A stretch of DNA of 12,299 nt from Oscillospiraceae bacterium. GTDB lineage: Bacteria; Bacillota; Clostridia; Oscillospirales; Oscillospiraceae. The stretch covers positions 1 through 12,299 of the forward strand of contig JAFZAM010000220.1 of NCBI GenBank assembly GCA_017557265.1, in the 5' to 3' direction. The notes under the pieces were generated by a model, which worked only from the letters and a program-made list of their open reading frames with translations, ran no database searches and was not told the origin of the DNA. Position numbers and translations under genes: made by a program. Below, piece after piece: positions 1 through 6,892 of this stretch (within the stretch, counting starts at the first letter, position 1; every line of letters begins with the position of its first letter).

Positions 1-385
1 AGGCGGGGATCTTGCCCGAGTCCGCGCAGAGGTCGCACTTGAAGACGCTGCGGCCGCTTACGTCTATGGCGCCGTAGGGGCATGCGCGGGCGCACTCGCC
101 GCAGGACGCGCACGCGCCCTTGTCTATGCGCACGACCCCGTCCTCCGCGCTCTTGAAGCTCGCTCCCGTCGGGCAGGCCTTCGCGCAGGCGGGGTCGCCG
201 CACTGCTGGCAGGCGACGGTCAGAAAGTACATGTTAAGGCGCGGGAACTCGCCGACCGGGCCCATCGTATAGGTCTTTATTCTGGAAACGCCGGGCGGAT
301 CGCCGTGCGCGAGCGAGCAGGCGGCGCGGCAGGCGCGGCAGCCTATGCAGCGGTCGGCGTCGAAAATAAGCGCAAGCTGCTTCAT
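1..385 (-). CDS. Four-cluster [4Fe-4S] ferredoxin-type electron-transfer subunit of a molybdoenzyme (partial, C-terminus outside window)
   Basis: The first 128 residues are visible and the gene continues past base 1. Cysteines fall in the groups 13/16/19/23, 59/62/67/71, 92/95/98/102 and 117/120, the last group being cut by the edge. This is the spacing of DmsB/PhsB/NrfC-type subunits, which carry four [4Fe-4S] clusters and pass electrons between a molybdopterin catalytic subunit and a quinone-linked or soluble partner. The family is usually about 180-230 residues, so roughly a third is missing. There is no signal peptide. The ATG at 385 overlaps the TGA of the catalytic-subunit gene (ATGA), so the two are almost surely translationally coupled and made in equal amounts. 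A membrane anchor (NrfD/DmsC type), if present, would lie beyond the left edge. The family assignment is secure; the physiological electron partner is unknown. Confidence 0.93.
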   Translation of the reverse strand, partial: MKQLALIFDADRCIGCRACRAACSLAHGDPPGVSRIKTYTMGPVGEFPRLNMYFLTVACQQCGDPACAKACPTGASFKSAEDGVVRIDKGACASCGECARACPYGAIDVSGRSVFKCDLCADSGKIPA

Positions 386-3018
386 ACGCGCCTCCCCTTC
401 CCGTTTTCGAGCCAGCCGGAGAACTCCTCCGGCTTCGTGTAGATGCCCTCAGGCGCGCTCTCGGCCGGACTTACTCGGACGAGGAAGCCGCGCAGTACGT
501 GCGTTCCGACGACGTCGTTAAACGGCGGGACGGAGCGCGTGAGCACGTTCACGTTGGACTCCGTCCAGCCGTGCGAGGGCGCGTCTAGCGTCTCAGGGTA
601 CCAGAAGCGCTCCATGTAGACCGTCCCCGGTCTTATCGCCTTCGTCACGAGGGCTACGGCGCGGGTGCGGCCTCTGGCCGATTCGACCACGACCCACTTT
701 CCGCTCTCAACGCCGTATTTTTCCGCGTCGTCGGGGCTTATCCAGAGCTCCGGCGCGGGCATCGTCTCGCGCATTCCGGGCATATTGCGCAGGGTCGAAT
801 GATGGTACATCGGGAGCCGGCCGCCGGTCATGACGAGCGGGAAACGCTCCGCCAGCGCGGCGTCCAGCGGGCTCTCTGTCGGCTCGGCGTAGTACGGGAG
901 CGGCTCGTAGTCCGCGTCTGCGGGCGGCATGGGATACGGCATGAACGGCTCGCCCGTCCTGCCGAGTTTTATGAAGGCGTCGCAGTATATCTCGCACTTG
1001 CGCGATGGCGTCGGGAAGCCCTGCGGGAGACCGTCCGCTCCGGGCGTAAGATAGACGAAATAGCTCTTCCATTCGTCCTTCGGGAGAAACTCGAAGGGCG
1101 CCTTCGCGCAGTATTCCTTCCACGTCACGCCCTGCGCGGGCGTTATCTGATCGAAGAACTCCTCCATGGAGCCCCAGTAGGCGAGGTCGACGCCCATGAA
1201 CCCGGGGTCGAACGCTTTTCGGCACATCTCATGACCGAGCTCGCCGCATCGGCGGGCTATATCCGCCCAGATGACGCCCTCGTCGCGCGTCTCCCATACG
1301 CGGTCGCACTGCTGACGGGCGACGCACATATTGCAGGTCTCGACGACCATCTCCGTCTCGAGCCACTCCTGCGCGGGCAGGACGACGTCGGCGTAGGCGG
1401 TCATCGAGGTCGGGTAGGTGAAGATATGGACGATGAAATCGAGCCTGCGGCAGGCTTCCTCCCATTTGCCGACCTCTGCGAGAACGGCGAACTTGTTGCC
1501 CGAGCGGTCTATCCACGCGCGGGGCCGATAAGGCTTCCCGGTCAGTATGGCGCTCAGTATGCTCGCGGCGTGGCCGCCGTACCATATCGAGAGGCCCTTG
1601 TGCTCGCGGCCTCCGAGGCGCTTTTGAAACTGCTCCTCCGGCAGGCATTTGAGCGCGACGGGAACGGGATAATTAGGGCTTTTGAGCACGCCGCTTATGC
1701 GGAAGCGCTGCATGGCGGCGCCGGGCTTTTCGACGTTGCCCATGAGAAGGTCGAGCGTCACGGCAGCCATCGCGGCCTGCTCGGAGTTTATGCCCTGATC
1801 GGTCGCGACGCCGAGGCAGAGCGAGCTCGGCGTGTTCTCCGCGTAGAGGCGTATCGCCTTTTCGATATCCGCGGGATCGAGCAGGCAGAGGCCGGCCGCT
1901 TTTTCGAGCGTGAACTCCTCCACCCTCTCGAGCAGGAGCTGCGCGCCGGTCTTATAAAGCCTTCCGTCTATCACGTGCGCGCCGAAGAGCTCCGGCTCGA
2001 GCGCGTCGTCCCACGGATAGCGGAGCGTCTTCGCCGAGTTCGTCTTCTGGTCCCAGACGAGCGCGGAATCCGGCCCCTCCGGGTGGACGACGAAGCGCGT
2101 CTCGCAGTCGACGAGGTACGGCAGGTTAGTCCAGCGCAGGACGAAATCCGCGTCGTAGAGCTTATTTACGAGTATGTATCTTATCCATGCCATGAGGAGC
2201 GCGACGTCGCTTCCCGGTCTCACGGGGAGCCAAACGTCCGCCTTCGCGGCGTCGGGGGTAAGGCGCGGGTCTACCGCGACGGTCTTCACGCCCTTCATGC
2301 GCAGCTCGTTGACCATGCGGCCGCCGGACGCCGGGCAGGAATACGACGGGTCCGTCCCCCAGAGGACGAGCGTCTTGAGCGGCGTGTTCTCGGTATCGTA
2401 GAATTCAAGGCAGTTGGAGTCGGCTATGCTCGCGTCCATGCCGCCGTACATCATCGTCGTGGCGAGCACTCGCGGCAGATAGCACTGCGCGCTGCCGGGC
2501 TCGAACCAGTTGGGCGTGCCGAATATGTTGCAAAAGCGCGCGCAGCTCCAGACCTCGGGATTGCCGCCGCCGCCCGTGCTGCCGAAGACGCACTCGGCGC
2601 CGTACTTTTCGCGTATCTCCATAAGCCTGCGGGCGACGACGTCTATCGCCTCGTCCCACGTCGCGCGCTTCCACTTCCCGCTCCCGCGCTCTCCGACGCG
2701 AAGCAGCGGATACTTGTTGCGGTTCGGGTGATAGAGCGCGTTTATGCCGGATAGGCCCTTCGCGCAGAGCTTTCCCCTGCTCATCGGGTCGACTGGGTCG
2801 CCTCTGAGGGCGACGACGCGGCCGTTTCTGACGGTCGCAATGACGCCGCAGTTGGCGATGCAGGCACGGCAGGCCGTGTGGACCTCATGCTCCTCGTCCG
2901 CGACGGCGACCTTTCGCGGCTCCGTGCGCGCAAAGCCGCTCCTGCCCGCGAGGGCTGCGGCGAGCCCGCCTATTTCGAGCACGTCGGCATATTCTCTTTT
3001 ATTCTTACGTTCTTCCAC
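382..3018 (-). CDS. Molybdopterin-dependent oxidoreductase catalytic subunit (DMSO reductase superfamily), 878 aa
   Basis: The enzyme should bind a bis-MGD Mo or W cofactor plus one [4Fe-4S] cluster. Cluster ligands are C50, C53, C57 and C85 (CxxCx3Cx27C), and K87 follows in the CAKG motif, the lysine usually placed between cluster and pterin. C179 in GSAQCYLPR is the likely metal ligand. The central oxidoreductase domain spans about 115-600 (TWDEA at 120, DVVLP at 544, WLETE at 552). The C-terminal dinucleotide-binding domain spans about 725-850 (TGGR at 731). The start is GTG, preceded by GGAGG at a good distance. Residues 13-30 resemble the core of a Tat signal but lack the twin arginines, so the enzyme is probably cytoplasmic. 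The ferredoxin subunit gene overlaps its stop. The substrate is not recognisable: a thiosulfate/polysulfide reductase relative, a dehydroxylase or a reductase of an organic acceptor are all possible. Confidence 0.93.
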   Translation of the reverse strand: MEERKNKREYADVLEIGGLAAALAGRSGFARTEPRKVAVADEEHEVHTACRACIANCGVIATVRNGRVVALRGDPVDPMSRGKLCAKGLSGINALYHPNRNKYPLLRVGERGSGKWKRATWDEAIDVVARRLMEIREKYGAECVFGSTGGGGNPEVWSCARFCNIFGTPNWFEPGSAQCYLPRVLATTMMYGGMDASIADSNCLEFYDTENTPLKTLVLWGTDPSYSCPASGGRMVNELRMKGVKTVAVDPRLTPDAAKADVWLPVRPGSDVALLMAWIRYILVNKLYDADFVLRWTNLPYLVDCETRFVVHPEGPDSALVWDQKTNSAKTLRYPWDDALEPELFGAHVIDGRLYKTGAQLLLERVEEFTLEKAAGLCLLDPADIEKAIRLYAENTPSSLCLGVATDQGINSEQAAMAAVTLDLLMGNVEKPGAAMQRFRISGVLKSPNYPVPVALKCLPEEQFQKRLGGREHKGLSIWYGGHAASILSAILTGKPYRPRAWIDRSGNKFAVLAEVGKWEEACRRLDFIVHIFTYPTSMTAYADVVLPAQEWLETEMVVETCNMCVARQQCDRVWETRDEGVIWADIARRCGELGHEMCRKAFDPGFMGVDLAYWGSMEEFFDQITPAQGVTWKEYCAKAPFEFLPKDEWKSYFVYLTPGADGLPQGFPTPSRKCEIYCDAFIKLGRTGEPFMPYPMPPADADYEPLPYYAEPTESPLDAALAERFPLVMTGGRLPMYHHSTLRNMPGMRETMPAPELWISPDDAEKYGVESGKWVVVESARGRTRAVALVTKAIRPGTVYMERFWYPETLDAPSHGWTESNVNVLTRSVPPFNDVVGTHVLRGFLVRVSPAESAPEGIYTKPEEFSGWLENGKGRRV

Positions 3019-3023
3019 GTTCG

Positions 3024-3029
3024 TCCTCC
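3024..3029 (-). promoter_or_regulatory. Ribosome binding site deciding the GTG start of the molybdoenzyme
   Basis: The minus strand reads GGAGGA five bases before GTG at 3018. No other in-frame start nearby has such a site. It places the Tat-like stretch inside the translated protein. Confidence 0.8.
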
Positions 3030-3035
3030 GGTCTA

Positions 3036-3064
3036 TTGAAAAGAAGCGGCGGAAATGGTATCAT
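3036..3064 (+). promoter_or_regulatory. Promoter of the esterase gene
   Basis: TTGAAA (3036-3041), a 17 bp spacer, then TATCAT (3059-3064): a good sigma-70/A type promoter. Transcription would start near 3071, at the left edge of the palindrome at 3070-3090, giving a leader of about 80 nt before the ATG at 3150. Confidence 0.7.
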
Positions 3065-3088
3065 ATAAGCGTTCAGGAAAACGCTGAA
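3060..3088 (-). promoter_or_regulatory. Candidate promoter of the molybdoenzyme operon
   Basis: On the minus strand TATGAT (3065-3060) is a good -10 box. At 17 bp spacing the -35 position reads TTCAGC (3088-3083), which is poor and lies inside a palindrome, as expected for a promoter needing an activator. The -10 overlaps the esterase -10 on the other strand. The expected start near 3053 gives a leader of about 35 nt. Confidence 0.5.
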
Positions 3089-3090
3089 CG
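3069..3090. promoter_or_regulatory. Interlaced palindromes, candidate shared operator of the divergent promoters
   Basis: CGTTCAG (3070-3076) and CTGAACG (3084-3090) are perfect 7-base inverted arms with a 7-base spacer. A second perfect pair, AGCGTT (3069-3074) and AACGCT (3080-3085), is nested in the same bases. The site covers +1 of the esterase transcript and the -35/spacer region of the molybdoenzyme promoter, so one bound protein could control both. It could also fold as an RNA hairpin at the 5' end of the esterase transcript. The regulator is not in the window. Confidence 0.5.
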
Positions 3091-3109
3091 GACAGTTTAC
3101 GGCAGGGTG

Positions 3110-3126
3110 GCCGGGGGCTCCCCGGC
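3110..3126 (+). promoter_or_regulatory. GC-rich hairpin in the esterase leader
   Basis: GCCGGGG (3110-3116), a GCT loop and CCCCGGC (3120-3126) form a perfect 7-bp stem about 10 nt before the ribosome binding site AAAGGGG (3136-3142). It has no U-run and so is not a terminator. It may modulate translation or mRNA stability. Confidence 0.4.
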
Positions 3127-3149
3127 GCTTCGCGGAAAGGGGTAAAAAC

Positions 3150-4295
3150 ATGAATATTCCCGAGGAATTCCTCAAAAACCAGACCTTCGATTCCCGCGCG
3201 ATAGGCTTCAACCGTCAGCTTCTCCCCTCGATGATAAACGGCGGCAAGCACGGTAATACCAACATCGGATACAAGGTCATGGCCGACGGCAGGGTCTGGG
3301 TCAGCCTCTACGGCCCGACGGCCAAGGAGGTCAAGGCCGGTCCGCCGGAGAACCTCGTCACGCTCACGCTCGAGGACGACGGCATGTGGACCGGCACGAT
3401 ACAGTACGCCGATCCCGGCCTCAAGCAGCTCATCTTCTACGTCGACGGCGTTCGCGTCGTCAACCCGCTCGCCCCGATAGCCTACGGCTGGGGCTACGGC
3501 ATAAACTACATCGAGGTCCCCGATCCCGATCAGGACTTCATCCTCATCAAGGACGTCCCGCACGGGACCGTCTCGCAGGAATACTTCTTCTCCGAGGTGA
3601 CCGGCGAGTACGAGTGCTGCTACGTCTACACGCCGCCCAAGTACCGCGACGACCTCGAGACGAAATACCCCGTCCTCTATCTGCAGCACGGCGGTGGCGA
3701 GAACGAGGCCTGCTGGACGCACATGGGCAAGTGCAACTTCGTCATGGACAACCTGCTCGCCGAGGGCAAGGCCGTCCCCTTCATAATCGTCATGAACAAC
3801 GCCATGATGCAGGTCGCCAAGGACGGCGAGCCGCGTCTCGACAACAAGCGCTACAACGAGATGGTCATACGCGACTGCATCCCGTTCATCGAAGCCCAGT
3901 ACCGCGCCATCCCCTCCAAGAAGGCCCGCGCGATAGCCGGCCTCTCGATGGGCTCGCTGCTCTCGGGCGAGATGATAATGGAGCACTACGACGTTTTCGG
4001 CTCGGCGGGGCTCTTTACCGGCTATACCTACCCCGTCATGGCAGGCAGCAGCAGGGATCAGTCAGCGCAGCTCAAGGCTCTCGACGACGCGGAGACCTTC
4101 AACCGCGAGGTCGACCCCTTCTTCGGCGCCATCGGCGACCACGAGGTCTCGCTCCCGCTCTTTGAAAAGGAGCGCGAATACTGCAAGGCCAAGGGAATAA
4201 ACTACATCCAGAAGATATATCCCGGCTATCACGAGTGGCGCGTCTGGAGGGCGGCCTTCCACGACTACGCGCAGATAGTTTTCAGAAATCTGTAA
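3150..4295 (+). CDS. Cytoplasmic CE1-like (esterase D / feruloyl-esterase fold) alpha/beta-hydrolase with N-terminal E-set domain, 381 aa
   Basis: This is probably a carboxylester hydrolase. Residues about 40-125 look like the beta-sandwich (CBM48/E-set type) found ahead of many CE1-like esterases; residues about 140-378 are the esterase D fold. S266 in GLSMG is the nucleophile, the HGGGENEACW stretch (180-189) should form the oxyanion region, and H361 in GYHEWRVWR is the catalytic histidine with the family's usual HEWxxWR signature. The acid is probably D330 or a neighbour. There is no signal peptide, so the substrate must be imported or cytoplasmic. The ATG has the ribosome binding site AAAGGGG seven bases upstream. 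The gene is monocistronic, with its own promoter and terminator, divergent from the molybdoenzyme operon. Relatives cleave feruloyl, acetyl or siderophore esters; which applies here cannot be told. Confidence 0.9.
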   Translation: MNIPEEFLKNQTFDSRAIGFNRQLLPSMINGGKHGNTNIGYKVMADGRVWVSLYGPTAKEVKAGPPENLVTLTLEDDGMWTGTIQYADPGLKQLIFYVDGVRVVNPLAPIAYGWGYGINYIEVPDPDQDFILIKDVPHGTVSQEYFFSEVTGEYECCYVYTPPKYRDDLETKYPVLYLQHGGGENEACWTHMGKCNFVMDNLLAEGKAVPFIIVMNNAMMQVAKDGEPRLDNKRYNEMVIRDCIPFIEAQYRAIPSKKARAIAGLSMGSLLSGEMIMEHYDVFGSAGLFTGYTYPVMAGSSRDQSAQLKALDDAETFNREVDPFFGAIGDHEVSLPLFEKEREYCKAKGINYIQKIYPGYHEWRVWRAAFHDYAQIVFRNL

Positions 4296-4311
4296 GGCTC
4301 ATATAAGCATT

Positions 4312-4360
4312 ATACCCCGCCGCGTCCCGCATGTCCACGGGAGGCGGCGGGGTATTTTTA
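4312..4360 (+). terminator. Rho-independent terminator of the esterase gene
   Basis: A perfect 12-bp stem pairs 4312-4323 with 4344-4355, and an inner CCCG/CGGG pair sits inside its loop. TTTTT follows on the plus strand. On the minus strand no T-run follows, so it is mainly an esterase terminator, although it lies just beyond the converging glycyl radical enzyme stop codon. Confidence 0.9.
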
Positions 4361-4370
4361 ACGCTTAGTA

Positions 4371-6821
4371 TCAGAAATTGTGCTCGGCGCGGGAGATGAT
4401 GTCGTTCTGCATGGCCTCGGTCATGTCGACGAAATAGGCCGAGTAGCCGGCTATGCGGACGACGAGGTTGTGGTAGTCCTCGGGGTGCTCCTGCGCGTCG
4501 CGGAGGGTCTTCGCGTCGACAACGTTGTACTGGCACTCCATGCCGCCCTTTTCAAAATAGGTCTTCGTCATGTCGCGCAGCTTGCTCACGCCGTCGTCGC
4601 CCTTGAGGGCGGTCGGGTGTATCTTGAGGTTGACGGCCATGCCGTCGAGGTAACGCGAATGGTCGAAGCAGCACGAGGAGATGAAGACCGAGGTCGGACC
4701 GTTGACGTCCCTTCCCTGCGCGGGGCTCATGGCGTCGGCTATGGGCTCGCCGGTCTTGCGTCCGTCGGGGGTCGCCCACGTTATCTCGCCCTGCGCGACG
4801 TGGTCTGCGGCGCCGAACATGCCGCATTTATAGACCTTGCAGCGGGAATTGTGGAAATCACGGGTGATGCCGTAATAGAGGTCCATGACCCACTGCAGCT
4901 CCTGATCGGCGTACGGGTCGGCGTTGCCGTAGTGCGGCACCTCGTTGAGGACGCGCTGGCGCAGGACCTCGTAGCCCTCCCAGTTGGCGATGACGGCGTC
5001 GAGGAACTCCTTCGCGCCGACGATCTTCTTGTCGAAGACCATGTACTTTATGGCCGTGATGGAGTCGGCCACGGTGGCGAGGCCGGTCGCCGTGCCTCCG
5101 TAGGAGTTGTACTTCGCGCCGCCCTCGGAGACGTCCTTGCCCTTTTCCATGCAGCCCTCGGTCGATATCGAGAGGTTCGGGTACGGATAGAGGCGCGGGA
5201 ACTCGTGCTCGGCGTAGTTATTGAGCGTGGCCGACCACGTGAGCATCCAGCGCGCGAGCTTTTCGAGCGCGGCGCGCACGTCGTCGATGGACTTCATCTC
5301 GTAGAGATACCCCGAGCGCGCGCACTCCGGCGCCTGACGGCCGTTCATGGGGTTGATGCCGTTGTTAATAGCCATCGTTATGGCGATGGACCAATAGATG
5401 CCGTTATGGCCCATAGCGGAGCCGTTCGGCGCGGGATAGTCGTTGCCGGAGCCCGTTATCTCCTGACAGCCTATGAAGGCGTAGTTTCGCGCGTCCTCGA
5501 GCGAAAAGCCGAGCTCGCGGATTATGCCGGGGATGATGACCTCGTCGTTTTGCAGCAGCGGCAGGCCGCCTACGCGCATCGAGGTCGCGAGCGCGGCGTT
5601 CCATATCCCGTCGGGCGTCTTGCTGCTCGTGCGCAGGGAGACGGTCGGCTCGTGGAGCTGCAGCCTCGCTATGGATTCGAGGACCATGTAGGACACGGGG
5701 TTGGTCGCGTCCTCGCCGGTCTCGGGTATGCAGCCGCCTATGGTCGTATGCTGGCCTATGTGGCCTATGCCGGCGGTCTGCGCCTGCTTGCCGAAGCCGC
5801 CGCCGAAGAAGATATTGAGCTTGAGGAAGAAGGCGTCGACGAGCTCCTGCGCGTAGTCCATGGTTATCGTGCCCTCGTCGAGCTCCTTTTTCAGATACGG
5901 CCAGACGTGCTGGTCGAAGCGGCCCATGCTCGTCACGCCGGGACCGTTGTCCACCATGAGGAAGACGTGGTAGAGCATGACCTGCTGGCAGGCCTCCCAG
6001 AACGTCCTCGCGGGCTTCTCGGCTATCCATTCGAGGCTCTCGGCCATGCGGGAGAGCTCCGCCGCGCGCTCGGGAGTCGGGGCGGTCTTCGCTTTCTCCG
6101 CGGCTATCTTCGCATAGCGGCGCGTCAGCGTTATAGCGCCGTCGCAGGCGACGGTCGCTGCCTTGTAGAAGAGGTATTTGTCCATGTCGTCGCCCATGAC
6201 GTTGCCGAGGTGAGCGTCGAGCCAGTCCTGAGCCTGTTTTCGTATATCGCCGTAGCCGCGCCTGAGTATCGTCTGGAAGCCCGGGGTCAGGTGTCCGGGC
6301 ATCATGAGCACAGGGAAGCCGCCCGGGCGCCCGTAGGTGCAGGCCTGGAGGCTGAAGAGCTGGTCGGCGCCGTCGGGGAGCCACTGCTCGGGCCTTATCC
6401 CGCCGAACTCGCGCGCCTGCTCGGCGGATATCTCGCGGAGCTTTTTGAGCTCCTCGGGCGAGACGGCGAGCTTCTGGTGAGAGTAGAGCGGGTCGTCGTC
6501 GGGCGCGTGGTGCAGCCCGTCGGCCTCGATGGGCCAGGTGTGCTCGATGTCGGCGGAGAGCCACATGCGGCCGCTCGAGCCGCCCCAGTTCTTCCCGCCG
6601 AGGTCGCCGACGAAGTATTCGTCCTCCTCGATGTCCATGGGCATGTTCGAGATGACGTAGAGCGACTCCATGGGCTTTTTGATTACGGGCGGGAAGTTGC
6701 GGTATTTCGCGGTCGCCTCCGCCTTTATGCGGAGCTTTTCCGAATCCGCGATTATGAGTCTGTCTCTGACCTTGTCGCGCATCCTCGCGATCCGGTCGGT
6801 CACGGGCTTGAATTCGTACAT
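4371..6821 (-). CDS. Glycyl radical enzyme (pyruvate formate-lyase-like dehydratase/lyase/decarboxylase group), 816 aa
   Basis: Glycyl radical enzymes abstract hydrogen from their substrate through a cysteine thiyl radical that is fed by a glycyl radical. The C-terminal signature RIAGYSAYF places the radical on G792. The active-site cysteine is C452 in FIGCQEITG, with a glutamate two residues on (E454). This C-x-E arrangement is that of dehydratases, C-N lyases and arylacetate decarboxylases, not pyruvate formate-lyase, which has two adjacent cysteines. Gln between Cys and Glu is unusual against the common GCVE. The PFL domain spans about 10-680 and the glycine-radical domain about 690-816. 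ATG has the binding site AAAGGAG seven bases upstream. No radical-SAM activating enzyme lies in the window, yet the enzyme should need one. It lies 71 bases downstream of the ligase-ACP-synthase gene, beyond a hairpin. The substrate is unknown. Confidence 0.93.
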   Translation of the reverse strand: MYEFKPVTDRIARMRDKVRDRLIIADSEKLRIKAEATAKYRNFPPVIKKPMESLYVISNMPMDIEEDEYFVGDLGGKNWGGSSGRMWLSADIEHTWPIEADGLHHAPDDDPLYSHQKLAVSPEELKKLREISAEQAREFGGIRPEQWLPDGADQLFSLQACTYGRPGGFPVLMMPGHLTPGFQTILRRGYGDIRKQAQDWLDAHLGNVMGDDMDKYLFYKAATVACDGAITLTRRYAKIAAEKAKTAPTPERAAELSRMAESLEWIAEKPARTFWEACQQVMLYHVFLMVDNGPGVTSMGRFDQHVWPYLKKELDEGTITMDYAQELVDAFFLKLNIFFGGGFGKQAQTAGIGHIGQHTTIGGCIPETGEDATNPVSYMVLESIARLQLHEPTVSLRTSSKTPDGIWNAALATSMRVGGLPLLQNDEVIIPGIIRELGFSLEDARNYAFIGCQEITGSGNDYPAPNGSAMGHNGIYWSIAITMAINNGINPMNGRQAPECARSGYLYEMKSIDDVRAALEKLARWMLTWSATLNNYAEHEFPRLYPYPNLSISTEGCMEKGKDVSEGGAKYNSYGGTATGLATVADSITAIKYMVFDKKIVGAKEFLDAVIANWEGYEVLRQRVLNEVPHYGNADPYADQELQWVMDLYYGITRDFHNSRCKVYKCGMFGAADHVAQGEITWATPDGRKTGEPIADAMSPAQGRDVNGPTSVFISSCCFDHSRYLDGMAVNLKIHPTALKGDDGVSKLRDMTKTYFEKGGMECQYNVVDAKTLRDAQEHPEDYHNLVVRIAGYSAYFVDMTEAMQNDIISRAEHNF

Positions 6822-6844
6822 TTGCGTGCTCCTTTCGGCTTGTT

Positions 6845-6884
6845 GAAGAAAGCTCCCGTCCGCCCGGAGCGGGCAGACGGGAGC
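6845..6884 (-). terminator. Strong hairpin terminator between the fusion gene and the glycyl radical enzyme gene
   Basis: A 15-bp stem (6852-6866 with 6870-6884, one G-T wobble, GAG loop in plus-strand reading) starts eight bases after the fusion gene's stop. The minus strand continues TTTCTTC; the plus strand continues CTTTTGTTTT, so it could act both ways. Only 30 bases separate the stem from the downstream ATG, which leaves no room for a standard promoter beyond it. Confidence 0.8.
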
Positions 6885-6892
6885 CTTTTGTT

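Noticed and set aside
799..2754. A plus-strand open frame of 651 codons antisense to the molybdoenzyme
   Set aside because: No ribosome binding site, no motif; the minus-strand gene is fully supported by cluster and cofactor motifs.
382..3018. Pyrogallol transhydroxylase or acetylene hydratase
   Set aside because: The length resembles the transhydroxylase large subunit, but that protein lacks the N-terminal cluster cysteines seen here. Acetylene hydratase has an Asp just after the second cluster cysteine; here it is I54.
4371..6821. Pyruvate formate-lyase itself
   Set aside because: The active site has Gly-Cys-x-Glu rather than two adjacent cysteines, and the radical loop reads GYSAYF, as in the dehydratase/lyase branch.
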